NCBI GenBank assembly: GCA_037501455.1
Contig: CM074863.1
Coordinates: 57,641,501 to 57,705,500, forward strand
DNA length: 64,000 bases
From: Lantana camara
Lineage: Eukaryota; Streptophyta; Magnoliopsida; Lamiales; Verbenaceae
Reading direction: 5' to 3'
How positions within the stretch are numbered: the stretch's first letter is position 1; every line of letters starts with the position of its first letter. The position numbers and the translations under genes are program-made. The notes under the pieces were generated by a model, which saw nothing but the letters and a program-made list of their open reading frames with translations, was not told where the DNA came from and searched no databases. Shown here in pieces: positions 45,576 through 57,672 of this stretch.

Positions 45576-45914
45576 AGAGCAACGTTGTTTCAATTGTAAT
45601 CTCAAATCATAAGTCGCGTTGATTTGTTTGTTTGTATCGTTTATAGTTGTAATTGTTTGTTAGTGTCAATTTTCGCACCCTTATTGATTCATTCATCTTA
45701 AGGGATTATTTGGTTGAGGGATCTAAAATTTCTTGTGTCTTTCTTCAAGAATTGAGAGAAAAGAGTGGTAAAAGGCTTGAGTTGTGAGCGCAAAAGAGGG
45801 AAAAAGCCATATTCTTGAGTGATACACGAGCGTGAGTGACTTTAAACGAGGGCAAACTCGTGAGGGAGTGTTGTGAGGTAATTTTACTAACGATTTTTTG
45901 TACAGGTTTAAAAC

Positions 45915-46240
45915 ATGACGGAAGAACGAAATGAACAGCCTCCAATTGACCTCTGTGCAATGCAACAACAATTTGATAGGTTGAACGTATAATTTGGTGA
46001 GATCCGGGATCGATTGGAGCAAAATGATGAACGTGTGACTCAATTGTAACAAAATGCTCTCCCGGCTAGGAGACCAAACCGACGACCAACCGATATTGGT
46101 ATCAATCCTCGTGATGGACTTGATGATGAAGAGGATGACTTTGATGAGGCTGTATCAAATTCCTCTTCAAGGAGAGATCATAGACGTCGAAGATACCAAT
46201 AACCACGAAGAAGAAGAGGGGTAATTGACAATAACCTCGG
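45915..46240 (+). pseudogene. Element A gag N-terminus, moved by inversion
   Basis: MTEERNEQPPIDLCAMQQQF..., with stops (TAA 45988-45990, TAA 46046-46048, TAA at about 46199). It ends ...GTAATTGACAATAACCTCGG. Element A' at the same point reads ATTGACAATAACCAGGGATC, and the minus-strand piece at 30804 starts TCGGATCTATC, so the two halves abut exactly, sharing TCGG. Confidence 0.9.
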
Positions 46241-46709
46241 TGCGTTAGCCCCTTCACTCAGTCGGTTGACTGACCCTCTCCTTTTAACTTTCTAGTTTGC
46301 AGGTGTTGGTTCGAGCTAGGCAGTGAAGTGAGTCGATCGGATTTCTCCAGATGTCTAGATCGAGTTGCATTTCATTTCGCATATGTTCGTACCTATGTAT
46401 ATGTTTTGAATAAGAGGCTTCTGGGAATAGTTGAACCCGTTTGTTTTATGTTTCATTGTGATTTTCGAGATTAGGTATCTATGTTAGTTGAAACTATCAA
46501 TTGTTGTTTATGTTTTGAATTTTTATATGGTTGCTACCTCTTCACTTGGTTGTATTTGCGCGCTCTTGTCCCGTTATAGCTCAGCCTGACATAGGGTGTG
46601 CGTAGGTCCTCGTTCGCTTAGTCTTGGACTCATGTATGAACTTCTATTTCATAAGTGCATTTGGGTATAGGTGAGGGGGATGTGGTGGCTCGCCGCTTCG
46701 GGCGCTATA
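46241..46709 (+). mobile_element. 3' part of LTR X
   Basis: TGCGTTAGCCCCTTCACTCA, acceptor-like GTTTGCAG, TTCGAGCTAGGC, GCGCTCTTGTCCCG and GAGGGGGATGTGGTGG, ending GCGCTATA at 46709 (CTACA decayed). A PBS-like TGGTGATAGAGC lies at 46718-46729. The missing left part continues at 30805 in inverted form. Confidence 0.82.
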
Positions 46710-47590
46710 TCCTAAAGTGGTGATAGAGCCAGGTTGCAAAACCGGAGTTCTAGTGTTGTGTTGTGTCAAGTGTAGGTCGAAAGGCTTAGGAATAACATGC
46801 TAACGTGTGCATCGCATTAAGCTATGTGAGATTTATTGAAATTAATTGTTTTAAATCTCGCTTTCTTTCATTAATTGTTGCAGTTGCACACTTCAATTGA
46901 GCTTGTTACCTTAAATATGTGCCATTATCATTCACTAACTGCATGCATTGTATTTTTGCCTAGTTTGTGTATTGTTGGTTAATCCCTTATAACAATCAAT
47001 TACTCACCTCAACCACCATGGCTCCTAAGTCAAATCTAGTATCGATTCAAGGCAAAGGCTCTTCATAGCCCCCAAACTACCATGTTGCTAACCGATCACC
47101 CAAAATGCAGGGCAAGACGGCTCGATTTATTGGAAATGACCTTTTTTTTCTTACCAAGCGCATCGTTTTTCGAAGAGCAAGGTTCATGCACTCAATGTGG
47201 AGGACCAAGCCACACCTACGAGACTTGTAGAAAGCAGTTGGGAACTTGTTTTCGGTGTGGTGCTTCTGACCACAAGATTGATACATTGCCCCCCACAATA
47301 ACAAAAAGGAATCGAAGGAATCCAAGATGCTAACTCAAATCTTGGAGGGGATTAGGAAGGACCTCAAGAGTATGGTGAGGAAAATTGATTCGGGAAGTAG
47401 TTCGGGACCGGGAACAAAATGAAACCGAGAGGACTCTCAAGCGGGGTCGAAGGGGAAAACAAAAGCGAAAGAACCTCCATCAACAGAGCAACCACCATGT
47501 GCTCATTGCAGGAGAAATTCTCACACCCACGAGAATTGTTGGAAAAGATTGGGGCGATGCTACAGGTGTGGATCACCAGAACAATACATA
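46710..47590 (+). pseudogene. Element X leader and gag relic with two zinc-knuckle pairs
   Basis: After the decayed PBS and leader comes a degraded gag. Near 47185-47290: CTQCGGPSHTYETC and CFRCGASDHKIDTL. Near 47497-47585: CAHCRRNSHTHENC and CYRCGSPEQ, cut at 47590 by an LTR. The normal Tekay-type Gag has one pair, so the second pair is either an internal duplication or a second fragment. Confidence 0.65.
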
Positions 47591-47846
47591 TGTAACGATG
47601 TGGCAATGCAGCGGAAAAACAGAGTAATTTAAAACTTTTCAAAACGTGTCCCTGGGGGCATATTCAACAATGAAGAACATACCGATAAGCAAGAGAGACT
47701 TGGCATGTCAAACATATATCATATTCACATATCGATACCTAAATAACAGAGTTCAAGGTATCGGTAGAAGAGTAGCAGAAAGAGTATTACAAAGATACTC
47801 AATTGTTCAGAAATATAAAGTCATGCAGCCATATAACATATGCAGG
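47591..47846 (-). mobile_element. LTR fragment F, left of the hAT element
   Basis: Begins TGTAACGATGTGGCAATG and resumes at 51699 after the hAT insertion. 47839-47846 is the hAT TSD TATGCAGG. It looks like the tail of a minus-strand LTR. Confidence 0.55.
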
Positions 47847-50800
47847 TAGGGGTGGGCACGGGTTGGGTTTTTACGGGTTCGGGTTGGGTACCCGAAATGT
47901 CGGGTAGCATTTTTTGCTACCCGAATCCGAACCGATTAGGGTCGGGTACCAGACAATCGGGTATCCGAATTTTTTGGGGTACCCGGTCGGGTCGGGTTCA
48001 GGTATCCGACTAATTTACTTTTTTTTAAGTAATATTAACCTGTTAAATTAATTGCACAAAACTCACTGACAATTAAACAAACTAACATAATTCCTTTCAA
48101 AAAAAAACAAACTAATATTATAATTACTTACAGTAGCACTAGCACATTATAATTACACGGACCTTTTGAATTTTAATAGCGTCAAACATGAAACTTCACA
48201 GTAGGTCAGTAGCATTAAATTGGAACATTGCATGGACTAACAGTGGGTAGTACTTAGTAGCACATAAGCACATTACATAATTTCAAAGTAGCACATTACA
48301 TAAGTTCAAACATTAAATTTCACAATTCATAGTAGCATTAAAATTTATGACAGAAGCAGCAACCATGACACTAATACAAGCATCAGACTTCAATGTTTGA
48401 AAGTTAACTCAAGCATGGAAGTTGGAAACAACGATCAATTCTTCAACATCAAGCATCAAACTTTCTCAAACATCTTCGAGCTTCTCAAACATCAACAATA
48501 GTAGAATCAATGCCCATTTTCACCAATTCTACAAAAGACAAAAAAAAAAAAAAAATAGAATAGAATAAAAAGTAGTTATAAGTTATTAGTTACATATTGA
48601 ATTGAAACATAATATGTGAAATACTTGAAGAGTAAAACAAGAACATTTACCTTTCTCAATGGATTCAATCTCACACAAGTCTTCCTCCAAATTAATTGGT
48701 CTCGAATCCGCAAGGAGCCAATCTTAAGTACAGACTAGAGCTTGAACAATTCTAGGAGATAAAGAACTCCTAAATGCATCAAGTATTCATCCACCAGTAC
48801 TAAATGCCGACTCCGAAGCAACCGTGGAGCCGAGAACGGCCAAAACGTCATGTGCCATCTTGGAAAGAATAGGAAACCTAGGAGAATTCATCTTCCACCA
48901 TTTCAAAATATCAAAATGTTCTCATACATCATCCTCTTGTACCTCACTTAAATATTTCTCCAACTCCGACTTTACATGATTACTAGCTTCTCCATTTTTC
49001 TTTTTCTTAAATTTCTCTTTCAAAATTGCTCTAGAATCAAATGAATCGGAATAAGAAATTGTTGAGGATTCCGATGAATTTGATGAATCTGATGAAGTTG
49101 GGCTCGTTGGACATCCATACTTTGATTTGTAATGCTCAAATAACTCTTGCATTCCTCGACTCACCGTTTCTTTCATAATCCCACTCTTGGAAATGTCATC
49201 ATACATTTCCTCAAAAGACAAATCAAGAAACTCCATTTTATATCGTGGATCAAGGACCACCCCAAATTATAGTAGTAGATTCATTTTCTCAATTGCACCC
49301 CAATACTTATCAAATTTCGCTTTCATTCTAGTAGACATTGCTTGCAATTCCGGAATTTCACTTGAGGACCATTCCCTCAAAAGTAAATCTATCTCGCTTA
49401 TCTCATGAAAAACCGTGTTGGCCATGACATACAAAGAATCGGAGACACACAAGGTAAGTCTATAAAAATGAGCCAAAAACTTGCACAATAATTCGGCCCT
49501 TTCCCAGTCATCATTCAATGGAAAACAATCCTCTTTATCCAAATCATTAAAATATCCAAGATCCATGTCCATGTAAGAGTCAAAAGCTCTCCTAACACAT
49601 ATCGCCGACTCCAACATCAAATATGTAGAATTCCATCTTGTAGGCACATCAAGAGATAACAACTTTTTGGTTTCTAGCTTTTCCATTTCCACACACTCTT
49701 GAAACTTTTTGTACCTAGCCGGGGAGTTCCTAATATGCCTTATAGCACCTCTAATACGACAAATAGCCTCATGTTCTTGTTTGTTTTTCAATCCATCTTG
49801 AACAATAAGATTGATAATATGTGTTATACACCGCATGTGTAAATATTTTCCCCCCGAGATACTAGTGCCCCAATTATCAAACTTCTTTTGTAAGTACACA
49901 ATTGCACCATCATTCGACGAAGCATTATCAACCGTAACCGTGTAAATTCTATCAATTCCCTAATCAAGCAAGCATTTCTCAACCCCTTTACCAACCTCCT
50001 CACTTTTATGTCCCAAAATTGGGCAAAAGTTTAGAATTCTTTTTTGCAAATTCCAACCATCATCAATAAAGTGAACCATAAGACACATATAATTGACCTT
50101 TTGAATTGAAGTCCATGTATCCGTTGTTAAGCAAACGGTTTGTGAATAATTCTTAATTAATAACTTCAATTTTGCACGTTCACTTACATACATGTTATAT
50201 ATGTCTTTGGTTATGGTCTTTCTTGATGAAATCACAAACATAGGACATGCAACCGACATGAAGTGTTTAAACCCCGGATTTTCCATAGTCTTGAATGCAA
50301 GCTCATACACAATCAACCAATAACACATAGCCTCACGAGTTTCAGCTTGATCAAATCTCCAAGAAACAACATTTCCCTCTTTTTCGCCTATCTTAACCGG
50401 TTGAAGTGAAATTCTAGTTTGATTGGTCATTACTTCATGAGGTTTCTTTTTGCATTAATCAAAATGATTTCTTAGGGGCCCCGTGCTATGTAATCTTGGG
50501 TCGGCCTTAATCTCTCTTTGACAATATATGCATCTAGCCTTTTGCACCTTATCTTTTTCACAATAAAACTTGACAAAATACTCCCAATACTTCGACCTAG
50601 ATGGCATATCTTTTCTACTTCTTTTGTTTTTCTTACTACCGGCAGCATCATCATCGAAATCACAATCCATATGCTCAATATAATCTTGAACTTCATTATC
50701 GACATTAACATTACTGACCTCTTCACCATGGGGAGATTGAGAGCCAATCCGATTGGTTTGAGAGCCCGAGGCATTCTCACCTTGTGACGAATTTGGTGCA

Positions 50801-51698
50801 CTTCCACTGTTAGACATCTACAATAATCATTACCAAGAAATTAAATTCATTCTCCATTTTCATAAATTAAACAAGAATTCGAGAAAATAAAATAAAATTT
50901 TAAAATTTCAAAGTAAAACCTAGAATCTGTCAATGTTATGTCAAAATCTACAATAAAGATTATCAAGAAACTAAATTTGAACCCCATTTCAGAAATTAAA
51001 CACAAATTAGAGAAAATGAAAGAAGAATTCGAGAAGATAAATTAAACCCTACAAGATTAATTAGAACTTACCTTGAGAGAGGCTGATGCAGATGATGGAG
51101 GAGGCTCCATTTGCCACCGGCAGTTGAAGATGGCGGATGACGGAGTTGAGCAGCGTCGCAGCGGAGCGGCAGCAGGTTCAGCGGAGTGAGAGACTGAGAG
51201 TGTAGAAAGTGAAAGTGTTGAGTTTCTGTTCTTTCTTTCTGGCTGGCAATTGCGATTTGCGAGATGTATGTATGTGACTTTAGTTTACAGTATATGTCTT
51301 ATATTTGATTTGAGATTTAAGAAACAAAAATGAAAAAACGTTACAATAATTATAAAAATGTTAAACACTTTTACAATGCATTTATGAGTTAAAATGTATT
51401 ATGTATAATTGTATATAACATCAGTATATATATATAATATAATAAATGTATCAATATATATATATATATATATATAATATATATATAAATGTATATTAAA
51501 AAAAAAATCGGGTTAATCGGGTACCCGATCGGATATTTCGGGTAGTGAAATACTACCTGAACCCGAATCGACATAATATATCGGGTATCGGGTACCCGAC
51601 CCGATATCCGATTTTTTACAAAAAACCCGAACCGATCGGGTTTTACCCAATCGAGTCGGATCGGGTATCCGAAACCCGATCCGAAACGCCCACCCCTA
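47847..51698 (-). mobile_element. hAT transposon (3.85 kb)
   Basis: Terminal inverted repeats TAGGGGTGGGC at both ends, flanked by the 8-bp TSD TATGCAGG (47839-47846, 51699-51706), both diagnostic of hAT. Both ends hold many GGGTACCCG/CGGGTATCCG-type subterminal repeats (47860-48005 and 51505-51690). The minus strand carries one transposase gene of the RICESLEEPER/BED-finger type with a 3' intron. About 48010-48480 and 50820-51500 hold AT-rich non-coding DNA. Confidence 0.95.
48485..50817 (-). pseudogene. hAT transposase (BED finger to hATC domain) with six stops
   Basis: Reading leftward from ATG 50817: acidic N-terminus, basic KKNKRSRK, BED-type zinc finger (SKYWEYFVKFYC, CIYCQREIK, LRNHF), the RNase H-like core with ETREAMCYWLIVYELAF, SVACPMFVISS, LTTDTWTSIQ, TVTVDNASSND, HMRCITHIINLIV and DVPTRWNSTYLML, then VLDPRYKMEF and the hATC dimerisation motif VLGSTVASESAFSTGG. 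A GT-AG intron (48650 to 48529) precedes the last 14 codons. Stops at 50455, 49960, 49267, 48922, 48787 and 48724 are all in the one frame, with no frameshift. It acted as cut-and-paste transposase; now inactive. Confidence 0.93.
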
Positions 51699-51936
51699 TA
51701 TGCAGGACACAAAATAGATTAATACTTAAAGTCCTGGCAGAAAGAAAATGATAATCTAGATCTTCAAGATACCTCTAGACTGCGGCTGCAAGACCTGAAA
51801 CCATAAGACAAGAAAAAGGGAGAGGTATTAGTCAAATGGCCTAAGTGAGGGAATACTTCAAAGAAAATACTTAAAGTGATAGCGAACTTGAAGTGAAGTT
51901 CAGAACCTTTAACGCAAAGCCTTAACGAAGAACTTG
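51699..51936 (-). mobile_element. LTR fragment F, right of the hAT element
   Basis: Continues 47838. It contains GAGGTATTAGTCAAATGG...TAAGTGAGGG, a variant of the conserved (rc) AGTCAACTGACTGAGTGAGG block. It is cut at 51936 by element E; the last five bases, ACTTG, are E's candidate TSD. Confidence 0.55.
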
Positions 51937-54900
51937 TGTGACACCCTAGACGGAGGGCACCACATCCCCCGCACTATGAGCCCCGTCCACCCATGAAATG
52001 GAAAGTCCATACATGAACTAAGCTCATAGCGAACGGAGATAGAAATAAAAAAAAAACAACCCTGTGGTAGGCGGGACTAGACCCTACCAACAAATTAATA
52101 GGAACAGAGCAGCAGGAATAAGGCAGTCATGTATTCACAACCAATACATAAAACAATACAAGCAGGAAAGTAAAACGGGTTCAACTAAAGAAAATACAAC
52201 CTGTCCTAACCTGTCCCGAATTCGATAAAGCAAAAGTAGAATACATTGGCCGACAAGGCCTAAAATAAAGTAGGAAATGTGAATGCAGGACAATGTAGTA
52301 CGAGCTAGACCAGGACTCGAACAAGAACCTCAAAAGACTCCCGCCTAACGACCACAGAACCTGCAAGACATGACTAAAAACAACGAGTGGGAGGGGTCAG
52401 CCAACTGACTGAGTGAAGGGGGTACACACGCATATATATATATAATAAGGTAATCAGGCAGGCATAATTCCACTATACGTTTTAGTATTGAATAAACAGG
52501 AGACAGGAATCAGGAGTAAATCAATACGTTTGGGTGGAATTATGTCAGGGCATGCAAGTCAGGTAAACGAGATATAATACGCATGTGTCGATATCCGTAC
52601 GCCTCTGTTGATGCCCACTTTACCTTTACAATCCACGAGTTCTGATGCTGAACAGGGATTGAGACATACCAGAGGTTACGGATATCTATGCTTAACATTT
52701 TAGGGGGACCCGACGAGAACGGGTATTTAATCCATCCTGGACTCCATTTTTCACTTATTAATGACAAGTATAAGCATGTAATCAGGAAACAAGCAGGAAA
52801 CATGAGTTATAATTAATTATCAGGCGGGAAAAACAAGTACAAATTAATCTCCTTTCTCCGGGTGCAATGTGGCCGGTAGCTAACCTCCACATCCGCGCAT
52901 CAGGGTGATCTTCGGGTTCATGACTCCCTCAGATCGGAGCCCCATCTCCCACCAAACCTCCTGGTGGGTATCCGGGTAGTCCAACAGGATGGGACCTGTG
53001 CAAGAGTTCACCGTCGGCCCGATGCCTCCCCGGTTCCCTCAATACACAAGCCCCTGGGCCCCAGGAACAGGTACAAGATCCACACCGGCTAGCCCAGCGC
53101 TAGGAAAGCCGGGGGCAATCAGGAATATCTCGCAAAACAGGCTAGGATTAACACTATGCAGTTTATAAATCATTTCCGGTACATAGCCGGTATAAAAGAT
53201 ATGGTTAACTGTAATATGAAAACCATTTGGCATACTTTTAATTCATGCAAGGCTATAGGTCGTTTATAAAGAAAACCCTCACCTCCATGTGCAGAAAAGA
53301 CCTAGAGAGAGAGACCACGAATCCCAACATCTCCACCGAGGAGATCACTGAATAAGAAAGAGGATACAATGTACTTGTGAGACACGACTCAAAATGGAAC
53401 CAAGTAGGACGCACGGAAAGAATGTTTAAGAAGTGATAAAACTTGTCATGACGTGTTTCAATATGAATAAAGCATAAGAATTTCATGGAATGGTGTGATC
53501 GTGTTCATATGCTCAATTGCTCAGACGAATTCAATTCATATATGAAGCACGAGTTCACACAATCAAGTTTGGGAAAGTAAAGATCAATGAGTGTCACATA
53601 AGAGCATAAATACCAACTAAGTAAGCATATAATTCATATAAGTCACATACGGGAGCCAAAGGGGTGAAAGGAATGCAAGAAGAACGGTTTTGGCGAAGTT
53701 TAGGAAAAGCTGACAGTTTTCGGGGATGCACAAGCTGTCGGAAAATGGAAATATCTTGAGGTCTATAAATTGGATTTGGGTTTTGTTTATTGGGAATGAA
53801 ACTAGACACGTATACCTTTAAAATGATATATGGCACAAAATTTTGTTCAAAGTGAGGAGAAAATGGCGTAAGTTTAAACTTGGATTAAAGTAGATTTCGG
53901 GCGAAGTGGCGACACCAAAAAGAATTGATTATATCTCACAAATGACAAAAGATATTGAGATGATTCCAATTGGATGTTTTTCTAAACTTCAAGAGGTTTC
54001 CAAAGGTTCAACAATCAGGTCAATCGGAGTTCGGATGAGGGAGTACCCGTCCGGGGAAAATACAAGGGAAAATCTACCTGGCTGGGGAAAAAGAGTGCAG
54101 AAACTCTCTGGATTAAACTACCCGCCCGGGTACTTTTCAGTACAAAAAAGTAACCGCCCGGGTATTCCTTCTGGGTGAGAAAAAGAAGCAAAATAGGGGG
54201 TTTGTGCGTGGAGGGAAGAAAAGGGGCAAAAACCACTCCAAAGCTCAACCAAATGCAACCAAATTGAAGGCATAAGTTCATAAACACATATCCTACCATA
54301 TATCTCAATTAGACATCAAAAGAACCAAGATATCATACATTAATTCATCAAGATCTCCATATGAAACCCTTAAAGAGAAATGATCACACATGGCTTAAGC
54401 TTCACATAAATCATGCTAGACACATATGAATCAACTCAAGATCATCATATAAGCTTCATATAATGTCATGGGATGCAAAGAATCCTAAAGCCCTAACATA
54501 GCTCAAGAATCCATCAAATACAAATGTATGATCTTACCTTGAATGAGTGAAGAGATGGAGAAGATGAGGAGATGATGGTAAGATGCTTGAATTTGTTGAA
54601 AAGAGAAGAAAGTATTGGCCTCCTTGCTTCCTTGGTGGATCAGGATTGGTAGAGAAGAGAATGGAAGGGTTCTTGTTTTGTCTTGTGTATGAAAGAAGAA
54701 GAAGAAGTGTGTATATATGTATGTATATGTGATATATCGTGAATGAGGAGAGGAAGAAAAGGGGAAATTGCAACTTGGTCCTTAATAAATTTGAATGAAT
54801 GAAATCAAGTATCAAATATATGAATGTGAAAATTAAGTCATTCTCAAAATATCAATTAAGTTCAACAATTTTATAAAGTTTCAATTAAGGACGAATAGGC

Positions 54901-55134
54901 ATAGAATTCTCACAATTAAAATTAATTTAAACACTTAATCATGCTCGGTGAAATAAATATACAATTCACGTAATAAATTTCACAAAGACTAGAAATTTTT
55001 TATCATATAACTGCAAGTATTCCAGTCAAGAGAATTAAAATAACGCAATTAGGTAGAAAAAGGAATCAAATAAATCCTAAATCTAAAAACTCACACGCAT
55101 GGCGTGCGTACGGCCGAGAAATCGGGGTGTCACA
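51937..55134 (-). mobile_element. 3' LTR of element E (3.2 kb)
   Basis: Minus strand: TGTGACACCCCGATTTCTCG (55134) to GGGTGTCACA (51937). The polypurine side (GGGGGAGAGG) lies at 55135-55144. Landmarks: AAG|GTAAGAT (54538/54537), palindromes (54044-54164), GAG|GTGAGG near 53282, acceptor-like TCTTGCAG near 52361. The 3' flank on the minus strand is CAAGT, equal to the 5' flank of the LTR piece at 59317. Confidence 0.85.
54044..54164. repeat. Four TACCCGCCCGGGTA palindromes in LTR E
   Basis: TACCCGTCCGGGGA (54044-54057), TACCTGGCTGGGGA (54075-54088), TACCCGCCCGGGTA (54119-54132) and TAACCGCCCGGGTA (54151-54164). Perfect consensus arms TACCCG/CGGGTA. They lie 0.97-1.09 kb from the LTR start. 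Confidence 0.85.
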
Positions 55135-56690
55135 ACCTCTCCCCCTTAAGTGGACCTGGTCCCCAGGTCCACTGCCTCGAGTTCTGGACTCTTAAGCAGC
55201 TCTCCCGTGTTCATCCCACGCGGGTTAGCAACTCCTCGTCAGGAATTAGTTCGGAAAAGGTCTTCAAGCCACAAGGGGTCTTCAGTTGTTGTTAAGTCAC
55301 GACCCTTAACGCACCGAAGCCTAAACTCTCGGAATTCTATCAAACAAAGCAAGTAGTGCAACAAAAAGAGAGAACCCCGCCTCTCAAACAAACAAAGAGA
55401 GAACCCCGTCTCTCGAACAGACAATGAGAGAACCCCGTCTCTCAAACACAAAGAAAGAGAAACTCTCAAGCTCTCAAAGCAACACTCAAATAAACAATCA
55501 CACAACAACCGCACAAGAAACAAGTAGGGTAAATCAAATACATCAAGTATCAATCACATAAAAGCAGTTAATACAACAAGCAATCAAAGCACTTAACATT
55601 ATAAGATTATTCGATTGAAAGTTGCATGTATGTATATGCCATGGACGCCTGATGTACCGTTCACCATTGTTCAGGAATCTTCCATTGTAGTGCTCCGATT
55701 AAATCACCTGATTTGCTCTTGGAGATTCCTCTACCGTTTGTGTCATGTATTGAAATCCCCGGTATGTTCATTACTTCAACGACCACTCAGTCTCCTTTCC
55801 ATAATCTTTTCCTTTATACTTTCTAAACAACGCGGTCTGAAACTCTAGATTTTTAGTATGCACTTGATCTTAACCTAATTAATTCATCATTCTCCACGAA
55901 TTATACCGGGGATGTCACAACCTCTCCCCCTTAAGTGGACCTGGTCCCCAGGTCCACTGCCTCGAGTTCTGGACTCTTAAGCAGCTCTCCCGTGTTCATC
56001 CCACGCGGGTTAGCAACTCCTCGTCAGGAATTAGTTCGGAAAAGGTCTTCAAGCCACAAGGGGTCTTCAGTTGTTGTTAAGTCACGACCCTTAACGCACC
56101 GAAGCCTAAACTCTCGGAATTCTATCAAACAAAGCAAGTAGTGCAACAAAAAGAGAGAACCCCGCCTCTCAAACAAACAAAGAGAGAACCCCGTCTCTCG
56201 AACAGACAATGAGAGAACCCCGTCTCTCAAACACAAAGAAAGAGAAACTCTCAAGCTCTCAAAGCAACACTCAAATAAACAATCACACAACAACCGCACA
56301 AGAAACAAGTAGGGTAAATCAAATACATCAAGTATCAATCACATAAAAGCAGTTAATACAACAAGCAATCAAAGCACTTAACATTATAAGATTATTCGAT
56401 TGAAAGTTGCATGTATGTATATGCCATGGACGCCTGATGTACCGTTCACCATTGTTCAGGAATCTTCCATTGTAGTGCTCCGATTAAATCACCTGATTTG
56501 CTCTTGGAGATTCCTCTACCGTTTGTGTCATGTATTGAAATCCCCGGTATGTTCATTACTTCAACGACCACTCAGTCTCCTTTCCATAATCTTTTCCTTT
56601 ATACTTTCTAAACAACGCGGTCTGAAACTCTAGATTTTTAGTATGCACTTGATCTTAACCTAATTAATTCATCATTCTCCACGAATTATA
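55123..56690. repeat. 785-bp direct tandem duplication
   Basis: 55123-55906 and about 55907-56690 repeat the same sequence with a 785-bp offset; I find no difference in the body. The second copy includes the last bases of LTR E (CGGGGATGTCACA), so the duplicated unit starts inside the LTR end. It contains AGAGAGAACCCCG-type short repeats. It is either a very recent duplication or an assembly artefact. Confidence 0.92.
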
Positions 56691-57631
56691 CTCAACCTCC
56701 TTGGATGCTTGAGCTAATCTTTAATGCTCGAATCCTAGCCTTCAAGTCTTAGATTCATCCCTGGTTCATCACGGAGAAATGATTGAAAAATTGGCAACTT
56801 CTCTTGCTCATGTTGTGATCTCTTCTAGATTTTCCACTTCTATCTCTCGTTGAATTGACTCTCACTTCATCAACGTGGATTATGATGATCGGAGCAACAT
56901 TTGTTATTCAATACCCTCTTTACCAATTCTTGTAATTCCTTCACTGTCCTATCGTCTCCAACGCATGAGGTACGTTATGTCGTAAACAATCTTTTCAACC
57001 TTGTAGATTTAGTTTGTAAATCCCATAGTAAGAAATTAGCGAGGCTGATTCTCCAACCAAAGTTACCAACGATCAATCTGTTACCCTGTCTTATAGTTTC
57101 AAATCCCAAGCATTCCTTGAATTCGTATCTTTATCTTTCTAAGTACTTATCTCTTCTAAAATTATTTTCAAATCTTCATTCACTTCGATCTTGAAATTCC
57201 CTTGAACGCTAAACCTTCCATTTCATCTCTTGCCACTGGCATAGAATCTAGTTACTTGTTGACTCTTGCATTTCCAAGGTTCTCACTAGGAGTGATCCAT
57301 TCGAGCGCAACCATGAATTTAAGTTATTTCCCGGTCAAGCTCTCCCCCTTAAGAATTCCTATCTCTAACCGTTGAACTCGTTACATTGCTTCTTGAATTG
57401 AAGATTCTCACTTTTTTAACTAGCTTCCTTGGTATAAATGGTCCTCGCTATTAAAGGTGTTTGGTGATCTTACTCACATTCACTTTGAAGTGTTTGGTAG
57501 GGACGACAACCTACTTCCTTCATTCCAAGCTCCAGTTCTACTTTCCAGGCCTCCTTATTTTCCTTTCCCTTTCATTCCATATACCTTGCAATCCAACATT
57601 TTTCTTGTCTTGATTCGAGTAAGACCCCGTC
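56691..57631 (-). mobile_element. Element E internal region, non-coding
   Basis: Continues from the duplication to the inversion breakpoint at 57631. Reading frames below 100 codons, no gag or pol motif on either strand. It resembles 4823-6423 in landmarks, so E looks like a gag-pol-less (LARD-type) element. Confidence 0.5.
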
Positions 57632-57672
57632 GGAGACTTTTAGTCAAAGAGTCTTTCTCTCCAAGCAAGAAA
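57632..57672 (+). repeat. 41-bp inverted duplication, left copy
   Basis: GGAGACTTTTAGTCAAAGAG ... CCAAGCAAGAAA; its exact reverse complement is 59774-59814. It marks the two breakpoints of an inversion. Confidence 0.95.

Noticed and set aside
55123..56690. The 785-bp direct repeats as LTRs of a small element
   Set aside because: Copies abut directly with no internal region, no TG...CA ends and no TSD.
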